A DNA stretch of 64,000 nucleotides from the NCBI GenBank assembly GCA_050949165.1, contig JBMNFF010000010.1:124001-188000 (forward strand), written 5' to 3'. Source of the DNA: DAIOXA01 sp050949165 (GTDB lineage: Bacteria > Bacillota > Proteinivoracia > UBA4975). Position numbers and translations under genes: made by a program. The notes below the pieces were generated by a model, which saw only the letters and a list, made by a program, of their open reading frames with translations, ran no database searches and was not told the origin of the DNA. Positions 1 through 9,331 of the stretch are shown piece by piece; position 1 is the stretch's first letter, and each line of letters begins with the position of its first letter.

Positions 1-629
1 CGGTACCATTGCCAGGTGTTGATCTTGTTAAAGGATACGCAGGGCTGAAGGACGTCGATGAACGCCATGCCGGGAGTCAGTATGGCAGCCTTTATCAGTT
101 CCGCCAGGTGCTCCTTGTCGGTGGCCGAACCCCTGGCCACAAAGGAGATGTCCTGGGCGATGGCCAGAGTCAGGGGGTTGAAGGCGGGGTACTGGCTGCC
201 TCCAGGCGTCAGGCCTCCCGCCCTTCCCAAGGGCGCCGTGGGCGAGACCTGCCCCTTGGTGAGGCCGAAGACCCGATTGTCGCAGACGATGTAGGTAATG
301 TCCAGGTTGCGGCGCAGGGCATGCAGGAAGTGGTTCCCGCCCTCACCGTAGCCATCCCCGTCCCCGCTCACGGCCAGGACCGTCAGCTCAGGGTTGACCT
401 GTTTGATGCCGGTAGCGGTGGGAAGGGTACGGCCATGCAGGGTGTTAAAGGTGTTCACCTGCATATAATGGGGCATTTTCCCCGCCTGACCAATTCCCGA
501 AACCACAACGGCCTGGGAAGGAGAAATATCCAATTCTGCCAGGGCCCTCTTAAGGGCGGCCAGGATTGCAAAATCACCGCAGCCCGGGCACCAGGCTGGA
601 GTGCCGCCGGCAAATTCCTTGATATCCAT
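1..629 (-). CDS. korB: 2-oxoacid:ferredoxin oxidoreductase, beta subunit (3' end outside window)
   Basis: Thiamine-diphosphate-binding subunit of an enzyme that oxidatively decarboxylates 2-oxoacids with CoA and ferredoxin. The protein starts MDIKEFAGGTPAWCPGCGDF; the CPGCG motif and the TPP/Mg motif GDGDGYGEGGNH, followed by a downstream Asn (CDNRVFGLTKGQ), are typical of this family. About 209 residues are present and the C-terminus runs off the window edge. The start ATG (627-629) shares one base with the stop of the alpha gene (TAATG), so the two are translationally coupled. Whether the preferred substrate is 2-oxoglutarate, pyruvate or a branched-chain oxoacid cannot be told from this; the symbol is tentative. 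Confidence 0.9.
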   Translation of the reverse strand, partial: MDIKEFAGGTPAWCPGCGDFAILAALKRALAELDISPSQAVVVSGIGQAGKMPHYMQVNTFNTLHGRTLPTATGIKQVNPELTVLAVSGDGDGYGEGGNHFLHALRRNLDITYIVCDNRVFGLTKGQVSPTAPLGRAGGLTPGGSQYPAFNPLTLAIAQDISFVARGSATDKEHLAELIKAAILTPGMAFIDVLQPCVSFNKINTWQWY

Positions 630-2299
630 TACAGCACCTCCCGGAGAAAGTCCCCGATCTGCCGGGCAGATATCGGGCGTCCATCATATCGCCGCACCGA
701 ACCGGCGACGTCGATGCCATGCATGCGCAATAGTCTCGCCAACTGGCCGCTGTAGTTTCCCTCCACCGTCCAGATTGGACAGCTGGGCGGTAGCAGGGCC
801 TTGAGCTTTGCTTCCGGCAGGGGCCAGAGTTGGGGCAGGTGCAGCAAGCGCACTTTTTCCTCCCCAAAATTCTCCACCGCCTCCCGGGCCGCTCCCCAAA
901 CGGAGCCCCAGGTTATCAGGACCAGGTCCGGAGTGGAACTGCCCTCTGCCCGGGGGGAGAGGGCGTTGTCCCGCAAACCCCGCATTTTAGCCATGCGCTT
1001 TTCCATCATGGCTATCCGGGTGGGGGCATCCTCAATGAGGTGGCCCTCTTCATCGTGTTCGTCCCCGGCTATAACCACCACGGCGGGCTCGCTCCCGGGG
1101 AAGAGTCGGGGAGATACTCCCGAATCCGTCAAAGAATAGCGGCGATAGTCCCTGGCGGCAGTAGCCAGGGGGCCGCGTCGAATTTCAATGGCCTCTGAGT
1201 CCAATGGGGGAATGGTCTGGAAGCTGTCGGCCAGGTGCTGGTCGGTGAGGACTATTACCGGGACATGGTATTCCTCGGCCATATTAAAGGCATGGCCCAT
1301 GATGTAAAAGCAATCCTCCACAGTGGCCGGGGCCAGCACGGCCCGGGGAAAGTCGCCATGGCCGGCATGGATGGCAAAGAGGAGATCGCCCTGCTCGGTC
1401 CGGGTGGGCAGGCCGGTGCTGGGTCCCGGCCGCTGTCCGTTGACTATGACCACGGGAATCTCAGCAGACCCGGCCAGGCCGACGGCCTCGGTCATCAGGC
1501 AGAAACCTCCCCCCGAAGTGGCGGTCATGGCCCGCGCCCCGGCATAGGCGGCGCCCAGCGCCATATTTATTGCCGCTATTTCATCCTCGGCCTGCTCCAC
1601 CAGGATTCCTGCTTCCTGGGCCCGGGCGGCGATGAATTCGACGATGCTGGTTGCGGGGGTCATGGGGTAGGCGCTTACATACTTAACCCCCGCCGCCATT
1701 GCCCCCAGGGCGACGGCATCATTGCCCCGGAGCAGCAGGCGCCTGCCCGCGGGCCTGGGCGGTTCGGGAACCCTTTCGGCATAGCGCCGGCCCAGGTCAA
1801 AACCGGCTTGGGCAGCTTTAAGGTTGCCGGTCACCATCTGGGCGCCCCGGCGGGAGAAGAAGGTTTCCAGCTCAGCTGCCAAAGCCCCGATATCGGCGGC
1901 CAGGAAGGCCCAGACGAATCCTGCCATGGCTGCGCTGGCCATCTTCGGGGAGCCGCCGGCGGTCTCGGCAAGGTTCTGAAAGTCTGCAACCACCTCTCCC
2001 TGCATCCCCGACGCCGGACCGGGATGGACGGCTATCCCCCCGGCCTGGAGCTTGTCGGCAAATTGGCGGTGGGCGGAGCTAGCCAGGGCCACCAATAAAT
2101 CCACCTCTTCCCTGAAGGTCCCCAGGGTATGGTCGGCCACCCGAATCTGAAAGAAATTGCTGCCTCCGCGCACCCTGGATTCGTAATCCTGATAGGCATG
2201 GACATCCCAACCGGATTTGCCAAGGGCCGTCAACAGGATATTGCCGATGGACTGGAGCCCTTGGCCGGCCTCTCCACACAGACAAAAGGTAAAGTCCAT
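629..2299 (-). CDS. korA: 2-oxoacid:ferredoxin oxidoreductase, fused gamma-alpha subunit
   Basis: 556 residues. Residues about 1-180 are the gamma (CoA-side) domain, beginning MDFTFCLCGEAGQGLQSIGN, and residues about 190-556 are the alpha/pyrimidine-binding domain (GNDAVALGAMAAGVKYVSAY, then ATSGGGFCLMTEA). This gamma-alpha fusion is common in anaerobes. An ATG further upstream is in frame (2383), but the ATG at 2299 has a GGGTGAT ribosome site and begins exactly at the conserved glycine-rich start of the domain. Forms an operon with the beta gene downstream. No delta (ferredoxin-like) subunit gene is visible in the window; it may lie beyond the left edge or be absent. Confidence 0.93.
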   Translation of the reverse strand: MDFTFCLCGEAGQGLQSIGNILLTALGKSGWDVHAYQDYESRVRGGSNFFQIRVADHTLGTFREEVDLLVALASSAHRQFADKLQAGGIAVHPGPASGMQGEVVADFQNLAETAGGSPKMASAAMAGFVWAFLAADIGALAAELETFFSRRGAQMVTGNLKAAQAGFDLGRRYAERVPEPPRPAGRRLLLRGNDAVALGAMAAGVKYVSAYPMTPATSIVEFIAARAQEAGILVEQAEDEIAAINMALGAAYAGARAMTATSGGGFCLMTEAVGLAGSAEIPVVIVNGQRPGPSTGLPTRTEQGDLLFAIHAGHGDFPRAVLAPATVEDCFYIMGHAFNMAEEYHVPVIVLTDQHLADSFQTIPPLDSEAIEIRRGPLATAARDYRRYSLTDSGVSPRLFPGSEPAVVVIAGDEHDEEGHLIEDAPTRIAMMEKRMAKMRGLRDNALSPRAEGSSTPDLVLITWGSVWGAAREAVENFGEEKVRLLHLPQLWPLPEAKLKALLPPSCPIWTVEGNYSGQLARLLRMHGIDVAGSVRRYDGRPISARQIGDFLREVL

Positions 2300-2314
2300 T
2301 CTTATCACCCTTAT

Positions 2315-2336
2315 AATAATAGTTATTGTTATTATT
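2315..2336. promoter_or_regulatory. AT-only inverted repeat in front of korA
   Basis: AATAATA-N8-TATTATT, perfect 7-base arms, ends 16 bases upstream of the oxidoreductase start codon. In this GC-rich window such an AT-only dyad stands out. It could be an operator over the korA promoter; no protein is assigned. Confidence 0.35.
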
Positions 2337-2426
2337 CTTTCTTTGACGGATTTTTCCTGCCGCAATATCACCCGGCGGTGCAAATTATTTTGGCCTCCGG
2401 TGATACTAAAATCAGGAGGCGAAACT

Positions 2427-2606
2427 ATGACTAAAAAGCGACATTATAAAGATGCCCTCTCCCGGAATCGAAATCTGGAAGAAATCGCCGAGGACCTCGG
2501 CCTCAGCAGCGGTGAGCCCCGGGACAAAAGCAAGCGGGATATTTACAAAGTCCGTAACGCCGGGCAAGGTCAAGTCAAAATCCGTGGAGAGAACCAGAAC
2601 AAGTGA
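2427..2606 (+). CDS. small basic protein of unknown function
   Basis: 59 residues, very charged (MTKKRHYKDALSRNRNLEEI), with no membrane segment or cysteine motif. The AGGAGG ribosome site at 2413-2418 fixes the ATG at 2427; an in-frame upstream extension from 2217 would cross the divergent promoter region and is not believed. The stop codon TGA is the first base set of the terminator stem. Single-gene unit transcribed divergently from korA. I do not recognise the family. Confidence 0.7.
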   Translation: MTKKRHYKDALSRNRNLEEIAEDLGLSSGEPRDKSKRDIYKVRNAGQGQVKIRGENQNK

Positions 2607-2631
2607 GATGGCAACGCCATCTCATTTTTTG
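2604..2631 (+). terminator. intrinsic terminator
   Basis: GAGATGGC-AAC-GCCATCTC followed by ATTTTTTG. Ends the 59-residue gene. Confidence 0.85.
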
Positions 2632-2724
2632 TCATTTCTGTCGGACAGCTCCAAGATGGTCCTGGTTTTTTTCGCCCCATTGGCAAAAAAGAGCGGAAAA
2701 TCATTAAAAATACTCGCCCAGGCA

Positions 2725-2754
2725 TTTACATCGGTGCTATAACAAATATATAAT
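2725..2754 (+). promoter_or_regulatory. sigma-A type promoter
   Basis: TTTACA (2725-2730), 18-base spacer, TATAAT (2749-2754); about 50 bases upstream of the start at 2804. Confidence 0.65.
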
Positions 2755-2803
2755 AGAATTAACAATTCGCCGCCGGCAGGCAGGCAGGCCAGGAGGTAGA
2801 CAG

Positions 2804-3265
2804 ATGCGATTGGCTCACCTTCAGAAGCAGATAAGGGAGTTGCGCGGAAATACAGCCATGGAATGGGGTTCGGGTTCTTTTCACAAGCATATCGTCTTAC
2901 TGCACAAGAGCATCTCCGGAGCCGCCAGTACATGCATTTCCGGGCAGCCAGAGAAGTGCGCATCGGATCTTGCTGCCTTTGTCATTCAGCTGATTGACTT
3001 TCCCGCAATGTTTCCCAATTGGGGCGATATATGGGGAGCCCAGCACCTGGAGGACTTTAAGACCGATAACATTACCGGCGACCTCTGGGATCATTACTAT
3101 AAGCTGCATCAACTGACTTCTGGACTGGTAGGTGGCCGCAGCGATATCATCCTTCTCTATAAAATGCTTCAGATTGCCCGGGCAGTGGCGGAAGCCCAGA
3201 AAATCGATTTGCCCCGGGCCATAACTGAACAGATTGATAGGTTCCGGACCGCTAATGTAAACTAA
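2804..3265 (+). CDS. hypothetical protein, 153 residues
   Basis: Starts at ATG 2804 with AGGAGG about 8 bases upstream. No signal peptide and no convincing membrane segment; the C-terminal half looks helical (LLYKMLQIARAVAEAQKIDL). Contains three cysteines at scattered positions without a metal motif. It has its own promoter and terminator, so it is a single-gene unit between the korA divergent region and the ABC operon. I do not recognise the family. Confidence 0.75.
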   Translation: MRLAHLQKQIRELRGNTAMEWGSGSFHKHIVLLHKSISGAASTCISGQPEKCASDLAAFVIQLIDFPAMFPNWGDIWGAQHLEDFKTDNITGDLWDHYYKLHQLTSGLVGGRSDIILLYKMLQIARAVAEAQKIDLPRAITEQIDRFRTANVN

Positions 3266-3287
3266 ACGCCCTCGGGGCGTTTTTTCT
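3264..3287 (+). terminator. intrinsic terminator
   Basis: AACGCCCTCGGGGCGTTTTTT; short GC stem directly after the stop of the preceding gene, insulating the ABC operon. Confidence 0.85.
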
Positions 3288-3298
3288 TTCCCAATGCC

Positions 3299-3327
3299 TT
3301 GACAGCAGGGGTAGCACGGTGTATTAT
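3299..3327 (+). promoter_or_regulatory. strong sigma-A promoter of the ABC/YhfC operon
   Basis: TTGACA (3299-3304), 17-base spacer, TATTAT (3322-3327). Predicted transcription start about 3333-3335, so any coding start must be downstream of that. The -10 lies inside the operator at 3319-3340. Confidence 0.85.
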
Positions 3328-3340
3328 AACATTAATACAC
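3319..3340. promoter_or_regulatory. YtrA-type operator
   Basis: GTGTATTA-TAACAT-TAATACAC: perfect 8-base arms, 6-base spacer, covering the -10 and the transcription start. The outer GT..TA..TA..AC pattern matches what is described for YtrA-subfamily GntR repressors. Bound repressor would block RNA polymerase, giving autorepression of the whole operon. Confidence 0.8.
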
Positions 3341-3349
3341 CTGGAGGAG

Positions 3350-3739
3350 GTGGCGGGTCTGCGTTTTTTTGTCAACCCCCGGGCAGCTTTGCCCATCTAT
3401 CAGCAATTGGTTGATCAGATAAAATCCGCCGCTGCCAGCGGCATGTACCCTCCCGGCCGGCAATTGCCTTCGGTGCGGGAGCTGGCAAGCCGCCTGGCAA
3501 TTAACCCCAACACTGTGGCCAGGGCCTACAGCATCCTGGAAGAGCAGGGGCTCATCATCCGCCGCCAGGGATTGGGCACTTTTATCGCCGACTCCCCTCC
3601 CCAGCGGGATCTGACCAGCCTGGAGGACCGAATCCAGGACCTGCTGGTGGAAGCCTACCACCTGCGGGTGGGCTCTCAGCAATTGCGCGCCATGGTGGAT
3701 GCGGCGCTAAAAAAATGGGAAGAGCGAGAGGAGGAATAG
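3350..3739 (+). CDS. GntR-family (YtrA subfamily) transcriptional repressor
   Basis: About 130 residues: N-terminal winged helix (PIYQQLVDQIKSAAASG, LPSVRELASRLAINPNTVAR) and a short helical C-terminal tail, the size of YtrA proteins, which lack a large effector domain. Likely represses its own operon through the adjacent operator and is released by an envelope or antibiotic signal, as known for ytr operons. Start is uncertain: GTG 3350 sits only one base after GGAGGA, whereas CTG 3359 has an ideal 7-base spacing from AGGAGGT and would begin the protein at the conserved RFFVNPRAALPIYQQL. TTG 3299 is excluded because it lies in the promoter. Confidence 0.9.
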   Translation: MAGLRFFVNPRAALPIYQQLVDQIKSAAASGMYPPGRQLPSVRELASRLAINPNTVARAYSILEEQGLIIRRQGLGTFIADSPPQRDLTSLEDRIQDLLVEAYHLRVGSQQLRAMVDAALKKWEEREEE

Positions 3740-3740
3740 C

Positions 3741-4640
3741 ATGGATTATGCAATCGAGGCCACTGAATTGGGCAAAATCTTTCACGGGCGCCGGGTCCTC
3801 AGGGACGTCAGTTTCCGGGTGCCCCGGGGCAGCATCTTTGGCCTGATTGGGCCAAATGGCGCTGGCAAGACCACCACCATCCGCCTGCTTCTCGGTCTGC
3901 TGCGGCCGGATTCCGGTTCTGCCCTGGTATTGGGCCTGGACAGCCAAAGCCAGGCCATTGCCCTGCGGGACAAGGTCGGCTATGTGGCAGAAGAGACGAG
4001 TTTTTATCCTTGGATGAAAGTGGATGAGCTGGTTCGCTTTCACTCCTCTTTCTATTCCCGTTGGGATCAGGAGCGGGCCAGACATCTCCTGGAGACCTTT
4101 GACTTGCATCCCGGCGCCAGGGTTCGGGAACTCTCCAAGGGAATGCGCACCCAGTTGGGGCTGACCCTGGCCCTGGCCCAGCGCCCGGAACTGTTAATCC
4201 TGGACGAACCCACCGGCGGCCTGGACCCCGTATGGCGACGCAGGTTTCTCCAGACCCTTACCCGGGAAGTTGCCGATGGAGAGACCACGGTGCTCTTCTC
4301 TTCCCATATCCTCTCAGATGTGGAAAGGGTGGCGGATTGGGTGGCAATCCTGGTAGAGGGACGCCTGAGGGTGGTCCGTCCCCTGGCAGATTTTAAGTAT
4401 AACGAGCGGGTAATCCGGGTGGTCTTTCAAAATGCCGCCCCCCAGGACCTCTTGGCCATGCCGGGGATCAAGACCATCGAGCGCCAGGGCAGCGGCTATT
4501 TGCTGACGATTACCGAGAACTTCGATGAGATCTATCAATCCCTCCAAAGCACGCCCCACTTTGTCCTGGAGGTCATCGAGCAAGACCTGGAAAGCATTTT
4601 CCTGGATTATGCCGGAGAGGGAGGCGAAATCGATGCTTAA
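3741..4640 (+). CDS. ABC transporter ATP-binding protein (first pair)
   Basis: 299 residues. Walker A GPNGAGKTT, signature LSKGMRTQLGL, Walker B LLILDEPTGGLDPV and H-loop SSHILSDVERV are all intact; the C-terminal ~80 residues form the regulatory extension seen in YtrB/CcmA-like ATPases. Starts one base after the repressor gene and overlaps the permease start by eight bases, so it is translationally coupled. Pairs with the ABC-2 permease that follows to export a lipid, peptide or drug; substrate not determinable. Confidence 0.93.
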   Translation: MDYAIEATELGKIFHGRRVLRDVSFRVPRGSIFGLIGPNGAGKTTTIRLLLGLLRPDSGSALVLGLDSQSQAIALRDKVGYVAEETSFYPWMKVDELVRFHSSFYSRWDQERARHLLETFDLHPGARVRELSKGMRTQLGLTLALAQRPELLILDEPTGGLDPVWRRRFLQTLTREVADGETTVLFSSHILSDVERVADWVAILVEGRLRVVRPLADFKYNERVIRVVFQNAAPQDLLAMPGIKTIERQGSGYLLTITENFDEIYQSLQSTPHFVLEVIEQDLESIFLDYAGEGGEIDA

Positions 4641-5400
4641 GTCCTCCTTATTGCTAAAAGAATTGCGGGAGCACCGCTGGACCCTGCTAATTGGCACAGG
4701 TATCATGACGGCCATGGGCATCTTTTCTGCCTGGAGCTTTCAGTGGTTCGCCCTGTATGAAAACATGCTGACAGAATATCTGCAGCCGGAGTTGGTAGAG
4801 CAATTTGAACCCTTGCTGGAGGACTATACCTTCTACCTTTGGAGCCAGTGGCACCCCAAGAACCTGCTGCAAATTGGCACCATTATCGCCATAATCCTGG
4901 CAGCCCCCGCTATTGCCGGGGAGGTCAATCGGGGAACCATCAAGTACTTGACCAGCCTGCCCCTTAGCCGGGAGCGGATTCTGTTCAACAAGGCCGTGAC
5001 CGGCATCCTCGACCTGTCGGCGCTTATCTGGATTAGCACTCTAATCATGCTGGCTGTCGGCTCGCTGTTGGAGTCCGGGGTGGACTGGGGCACCATGCTC
5101 CTGGCAACCTGCTTGAGCAACTTAGGCCTGGTTGGGGTCTATGCCTTTGCCCTGAGCTTCTCTGCCCTGGGCAGCGATTCTATCAAGGCTGGCGCCGGCG
5201 CTGCCGGTTTGCTTCTGCTCTGGTCGGGGGCGGGGCTTCATCCCCGGACTGCAGTCCTCTCACCCTTCTGGCATATGAAGGGGATTGCCTGGTTTACTGG
5301 CCAGGGCCCCTTTCCCTGGCCCTCGCTGGTAATTCTACTTTTCTTTGCCCTGGCCAGCTTTTACCTGGCAGGGCGGATCTTCACAAAGCGTCAATATTAA
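4633..5400 (+). CDS. ABC-2 type permease (first pair)
   Basis: 255 residues, about six membrane segments, with the conserved ABC-2 region AIAGEVNRGTIKYLTSLPLSR (coupling region) near residues 95-115. The ATG at 4633 overlaps the end of the ATPase gene (ATGCTTAA). A longer in-frame reading from 4525 is rejected because it overlaps the well-conserved ATPase C-terminus. Confidence 0.9.
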   Translation: MLKSSLLLKELREHRWTLLIGTGIMTAMGIFSAWSFQWFALYENMLTEYLQPELVEQFEPLLEDYTFYLWSQWHPKNLLQIGTIIAIILAAPAIAGEVNRGTIKYLTSLPLSRERILFNKAVTGILDLSALIWISTLIMLAVGSLLESGVDWGTMLLATCLSNLGLVGVYAFALSFSALGSDSIKAGAGAAGLLLLWSGAGLHPRTAVLSPFWHMKGIAWFTGQGPFPWPSLVILLFFALASFYLAGRIFTKRQY

Positions 5401-5415
5401 TCGGAGGTGGTATTT

Positions 5416-5718
5416 ATGTTGTTGGCAACATCTGACTTGCGCACCGAGTACCAAGTATTGGGAATGGTCCAGGGCTCCCGGGTCAAGGCCGTTCACCTGG
5501 GCAAGGATATCCTGGCCGGCCTGCGCCGCCTGGTGGGGGGCGAGGTCACCGAATATTCTAAGATGATCGAGGACGCTCGCAGGGCCGCAGTTGCAGACAT
5601 GATCGCCGAGGCGGAAAAACTGGGAGCCAACGCCATCATCGGCGTTCGCTATGCCTCGTCCACGGTGGGCCAGGGCATCGCCGAGATCGTCGCTTACGGC
5701 ACCGCCGTAAAAATTTAA
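5416..5718 (+). CDS. YbjQ family protein (DUF74)
   Basis: 100 residues with the family pattern TEYQVLGMVQGSRVKAVHLGKDILAGLRRLVGG (split here: GMVQGSRV, GKDILAGLR, LGANAIIGVRYASS). YbjQ proteins form pentamers of unknown function and often sit in transporter or stress operons. GGAGGTGG directs the ATG at 5416. Position inside the operon between the two ABC pairs suggests a role in the same envelope response. Confidence 0.88.
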   Translation: MLLATSDLRTEYQVLGMVQGSRVKAVHLGKDILAGLRRLVGGEVTEYSKMIEDARRAAVADMIAEAEKLGANAIIGVRYASSTVGQGIAEIVAYGTAVKI

Positions 5719-5731
5719 GGGGGATGTGAAG

Positions 5732-5932
5732 ATGGAAGAATTCCTCATTCAGTACTGGCCGCTGTTGATACCCATCGCCATTATCAATTATGTCCTGGTC
5801 ATCGCCGCCCTGGTGGACTTGTTCCGCCGGGAGCGGGTGCTGGGCAATCGCAAGTGGGTGTGGGCTGTGCTTATCCTCTTCATCCAATACATTGGGCCCA
5901 TCCTCTACTTTGTCCTGGGCAGAAAGGAGTAA
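5732..5932 (+). CDS. PLDc_N domain small membrane protein
   Basis: 66 residues, two membrane segments (LLIPIAIINYVLVIAALVDL and WAVLILFIQYIGPILYFVLG) ending GRKE. This is the phospholipase-D/cardiolipin-synthase N-terminal membrane module found as a stand-alone protein, very often next to ABC exporters in Bacillota. ATG 5732 has AGGGGG 8 bases upstream; the GTG at 5726 is too close to it. Confidence 0.85.
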   Translation: MEEFLIQYWPLLIPIAIINYVLVIAALVDLFRRERVLGNRKWVWAVLILFIQYIGPILYFVLGRKE

Positions 5933-5936
5933 GCCC

Positions 5937-6846
<910 letters not shown>

Positions 6847-6857
<11 letters not shown>

Positions 6858-7611
6858 CCTGCGCTTACTGGGCAAGGAGTTGCGGGAAATCCTGCGCACA
6901 TACAAAATCTACACCATCCCCGGCATCTTCCTCCTCTTCGGCTTCGCCAGCCCCATCCTCACCAAACTGCTGCCGGAGATGTTGGGCAGCATGATGGAAG
7001 AAATGGGCATGCAGTTGCCGGAACAAACCTGGCTGGATTCCTACGGCCAGCTCTTTAAAAATCTGGTCCAGATGGGAATTCTGGCGGTAATTCTCACCAC
7101 CATGGGCACCATAGCTGATGAGAGGAATAAGGGCGTGGCCCAGCTGGTGCTGACCAAGCCCGTTTCCCGGACCGGATACATCCTGGCCAAGTATGCAGCC
7201 AATCTCTTGCTGGTGGGTATCTCGGCCCTCCTGGCCTTCCTGGCCACCTGGTTCTATACAGACATCCTCTTTGAGGGAACGCAATTCGGACCGGGCCTGG
7301 CCGCCACCGGCCTGTACATCCTCTATGCCGCGGTCATCCTGGCCGTCACCATCTTCAGCAGCGCCATCACCAAGTCCACCCTGGCGGCGGGAGGCTTGTC
7401 CATCCTGGGCTTGATTGTCATCAGCCTGCTCCCCCTGCTGGGAGAGACGTTGCACAAGTATTCCCCCGGCGCCCTCACCGCTTATCTCAACTCCGCCCTG
7501 ACCGGTACGGCAGACGCCGTCCAGGTGGGGTGGGCGGTGGCGGTGGCCGCGGCCACCATCCTCGGCCTGCTGGGCCTGGCTTCCTTCATCTTTCACCGGC
7601 AGGAGCTCTAA
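6847..7611 (+). CDS. ABC-2 type permease (second pair)
   Basis: 254 residues, six membrane segments; starts inside the last 11 bases of the ATPase gene. Contains TIADERNKGVAQLVLTKPVS, the conserved cytoplasmic coupling helix of ABC-2 permeases. Substrate unknown; the operon context (YtrA repressor, YhfC) points to envelope stress or peptide-antibiotic resistance. Confidence 0.9.
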
Positions 7612-7627
7612 CTAAAGGAGGTAAAAC

Positions 7628-8389
7628 GTGGTACCCTGGACATCCGTCATCTTTTCCGGTATCTCCATAATCCTGTCCCTCATCCTGCCTGTGGTCCTTG
7701 CCCTCTGGTTCTGGCGCAAGACCCGGGTTCCCTTTACCACCATCCTCATCGGCGCCCTGACCTTTTTCGTCATGCAAATTGTCCTGAGAATTCCCCTGGT
7801 GCAGATTCTGGGATTGCTAATCAAACCCGGGGAACTGATCTCCACCACCGCAGGCCTCCTGCTCTGGTCCGGGTTCCTGGCCCTGACGGCCGCCCTCTTT
7901 GAAGAATTGGGCAGGTTCTTGTTCTTCAAGGTCTTCCGGCGCCAGGCCGACTGGCAGAATGCAGTAGCTTTTGGAATCGGCCATGGCGGAATCGAGGCGA
8001 TGCTCCTGGTGGGGCTAAATTCCATCGCCAACACAATTCTCCTGGCAATACTGGCGGCGGATTTACCCATTGAGCTCCCCAGTGAAGTGGTCGAACAATT
8101 TACCAGCGTTGCGTCCCTGGATTTTCTGGCCGGCGGCATCGAAAGGTTGCTGACACTGCCGGTGCACATTGCCCTCTCCATTCTGGTGGTGGCGGGAATC
8201 CGGCGCAAGAATTTCGGCTATGTGCTGCTGGCCATCGGCGCCCATTTCCTTTTGAATTTCCCCATCATTTGGCTGGCCCAGAACTGGGGGATTTGGCCCA
8301 CCGAAGGCTATTTGCTGATTTGGTCCATAGCTGCCCTGGTCCTGATCAGCCGTTCCCGGCGCCTGTTTGCCGAAACTGAAAAAATATGA
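7628..8389 (+). CDS. yhfC: YhfC family intramembrane metalloprotease
   Basis: 253 residues, seven to eight membrane segments. Shows the family's catalytic-looking pairs EELGRFLFF (membrane Glu-Glu), the HGGIEA motif and the C-terminal AHFLLNF, consistent with a CPBP/YhfC-like membrane protease. GTG start at 7628 with AAAGGAGG 7 bases upstream. Last gene of the operon; the terminator follows at once. Members of this family are found in bacteriocin and envelope-stress loci. Confidence 0.87.
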   Translation: MVPWTSVIFSGISIILSLILPVVLALWFWRKTRVPFTTILIGALTFFVMQIVLRIPLVQILGLLIKPGELISTTAGLLLWSGFLALTAALFEELGRFLFFKVFRRQADWQNAVAFGIGHGGIEAMLLVGLNSIANTILLAILAADLPIELPSEVVEQFTSVASLDFLAGGIERLLTLPVHIALSILVVAGIRRKNFGYVLLAIGAHFLLNFPIIWLAQNWGIWPTEGYLLIWSIAALVLISRSRRLFAETEKI

Positions 8390-8409
8390 GGCCCTGCCGG
8401 GCCTCTTTT
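8388..8409 (+). terminator. intrinsic terminator of the ABC operon
   Basis: GAGGCCC-TGCC-GGGCCTC-TTTTCT, beginning in the yhfC stop codon. Confidence 0.85.
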
Positions 8410-8418
8410 CTCTATTCT

Positions 8419-9084
8419 TCAGTTGACGGCTAGCAGGGTACTCTCGCCCTTTCCGTAAAGGCCGGTCCCGACCAGCGCGACGGCGGGAAAGTCCAGGTCG
8501 CCGTGGTCGGTCAACCAGTAAAGCGGCAGGAGGTCAGCCGCCGCCAATCCCCGGAAAAAGGGCCCCTCCCTCCTGCTGAGGCAGCACCAGTTTCCGCCCT
8601 GGCGACAGCCGTCAGTGACGGTGGCCACATAGGTGGGATTCAGTCCCAGGGGGGCCAGGACAGTGGAAATAAAGGCCACGGCCTCCGCGGGGACATAGAG
8701 GACGGGGAGTTGGAACTGGGGCAGGCGCAAATCCAGGGCATACCAAGCATCGGCAGTGCCGGAGCCGCCCTGGGGCGCATGCCGGCCCAGGGAGCGTAAA
8801 TTCCAGAGCATCGGGCCAGGGGGACAAAAGGCAGTGATATTCTCCGCCCGGATCCCGGGTCCCCAAGCCAGGGCATCCCCCGCCGCCCAGGCCTTTGCCA
8901 GCTGCCGGGCCAGGTCGAGGCTATAGTCCACATAGATGGCCAGATCAATTCCCGGCAGATCGGGACGGCGGCGAAAGAGGCTGGCCAAGAAATAGGGCAA
9001 TTTCCAGTCAAAACCTGCCGCAGGATAGAAGAGCACCCGAAGCTTATGGGGCTGGGGCCAAGGCAAGGCGAGTTTGCTGAGCAT
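8419..9084 (-). CDS. hypothetical protein, 221 residues
   Basis: Begins MLSKLALPWPQPHKLRVLFY after GGGAGG; longer upstream in-frame reading lacks a ribosome site. Soluble, rich in Leu/Pro/Ala, with a lone CCL pair and a C-terminal VGTGLYGKG stretch. Single gene facing the terminator of the ABC operon. No family recognised. The 247 bases between it and ggt hold only promoter-type sequence. Confidence 0.7.
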   Translation of the reverse strand: MLSKLALPWPQPHKLRVLFYPAAGFDWKLPYFLASLFRRRPDLPGIDLAIYVDYSLDLARQLAKAWAAGDALAWGPGIRAENITAFCPPGPMLWNLRSLGRHAPQGGSGTADAWYALDLRLPQFQLPVLYVPAEAVAFISTVLAPLGLNPTYVATVTDGCRQGGNWCCLSRREGPFFRGLAAADLLPLYWLTDHGDLDFPAVALVGTGLYGKGESTLLAVN

Positions 9085-9331
9085 TGGCAGCCCTCCCTTT
9101 GGAAACTGTACTATATTGATACGCACCGTTACCGCTTTAATCCTGCACCGGGAGGACATAGCAAAGTGTTCACATTCACAAATCCAGACCGCTTGACCTT
9201 GCGCTCCCTCCGGGCAATCTCCAGGGAAAAGCGCCAGGGATTGTGATCGGATACACAAGCCCGGGGCCTGGCAATATTTCCTCCCGTCCAGTAAAATAGT
9301 ACGCAGAATACATGTACGCTGGAGGATTGAG

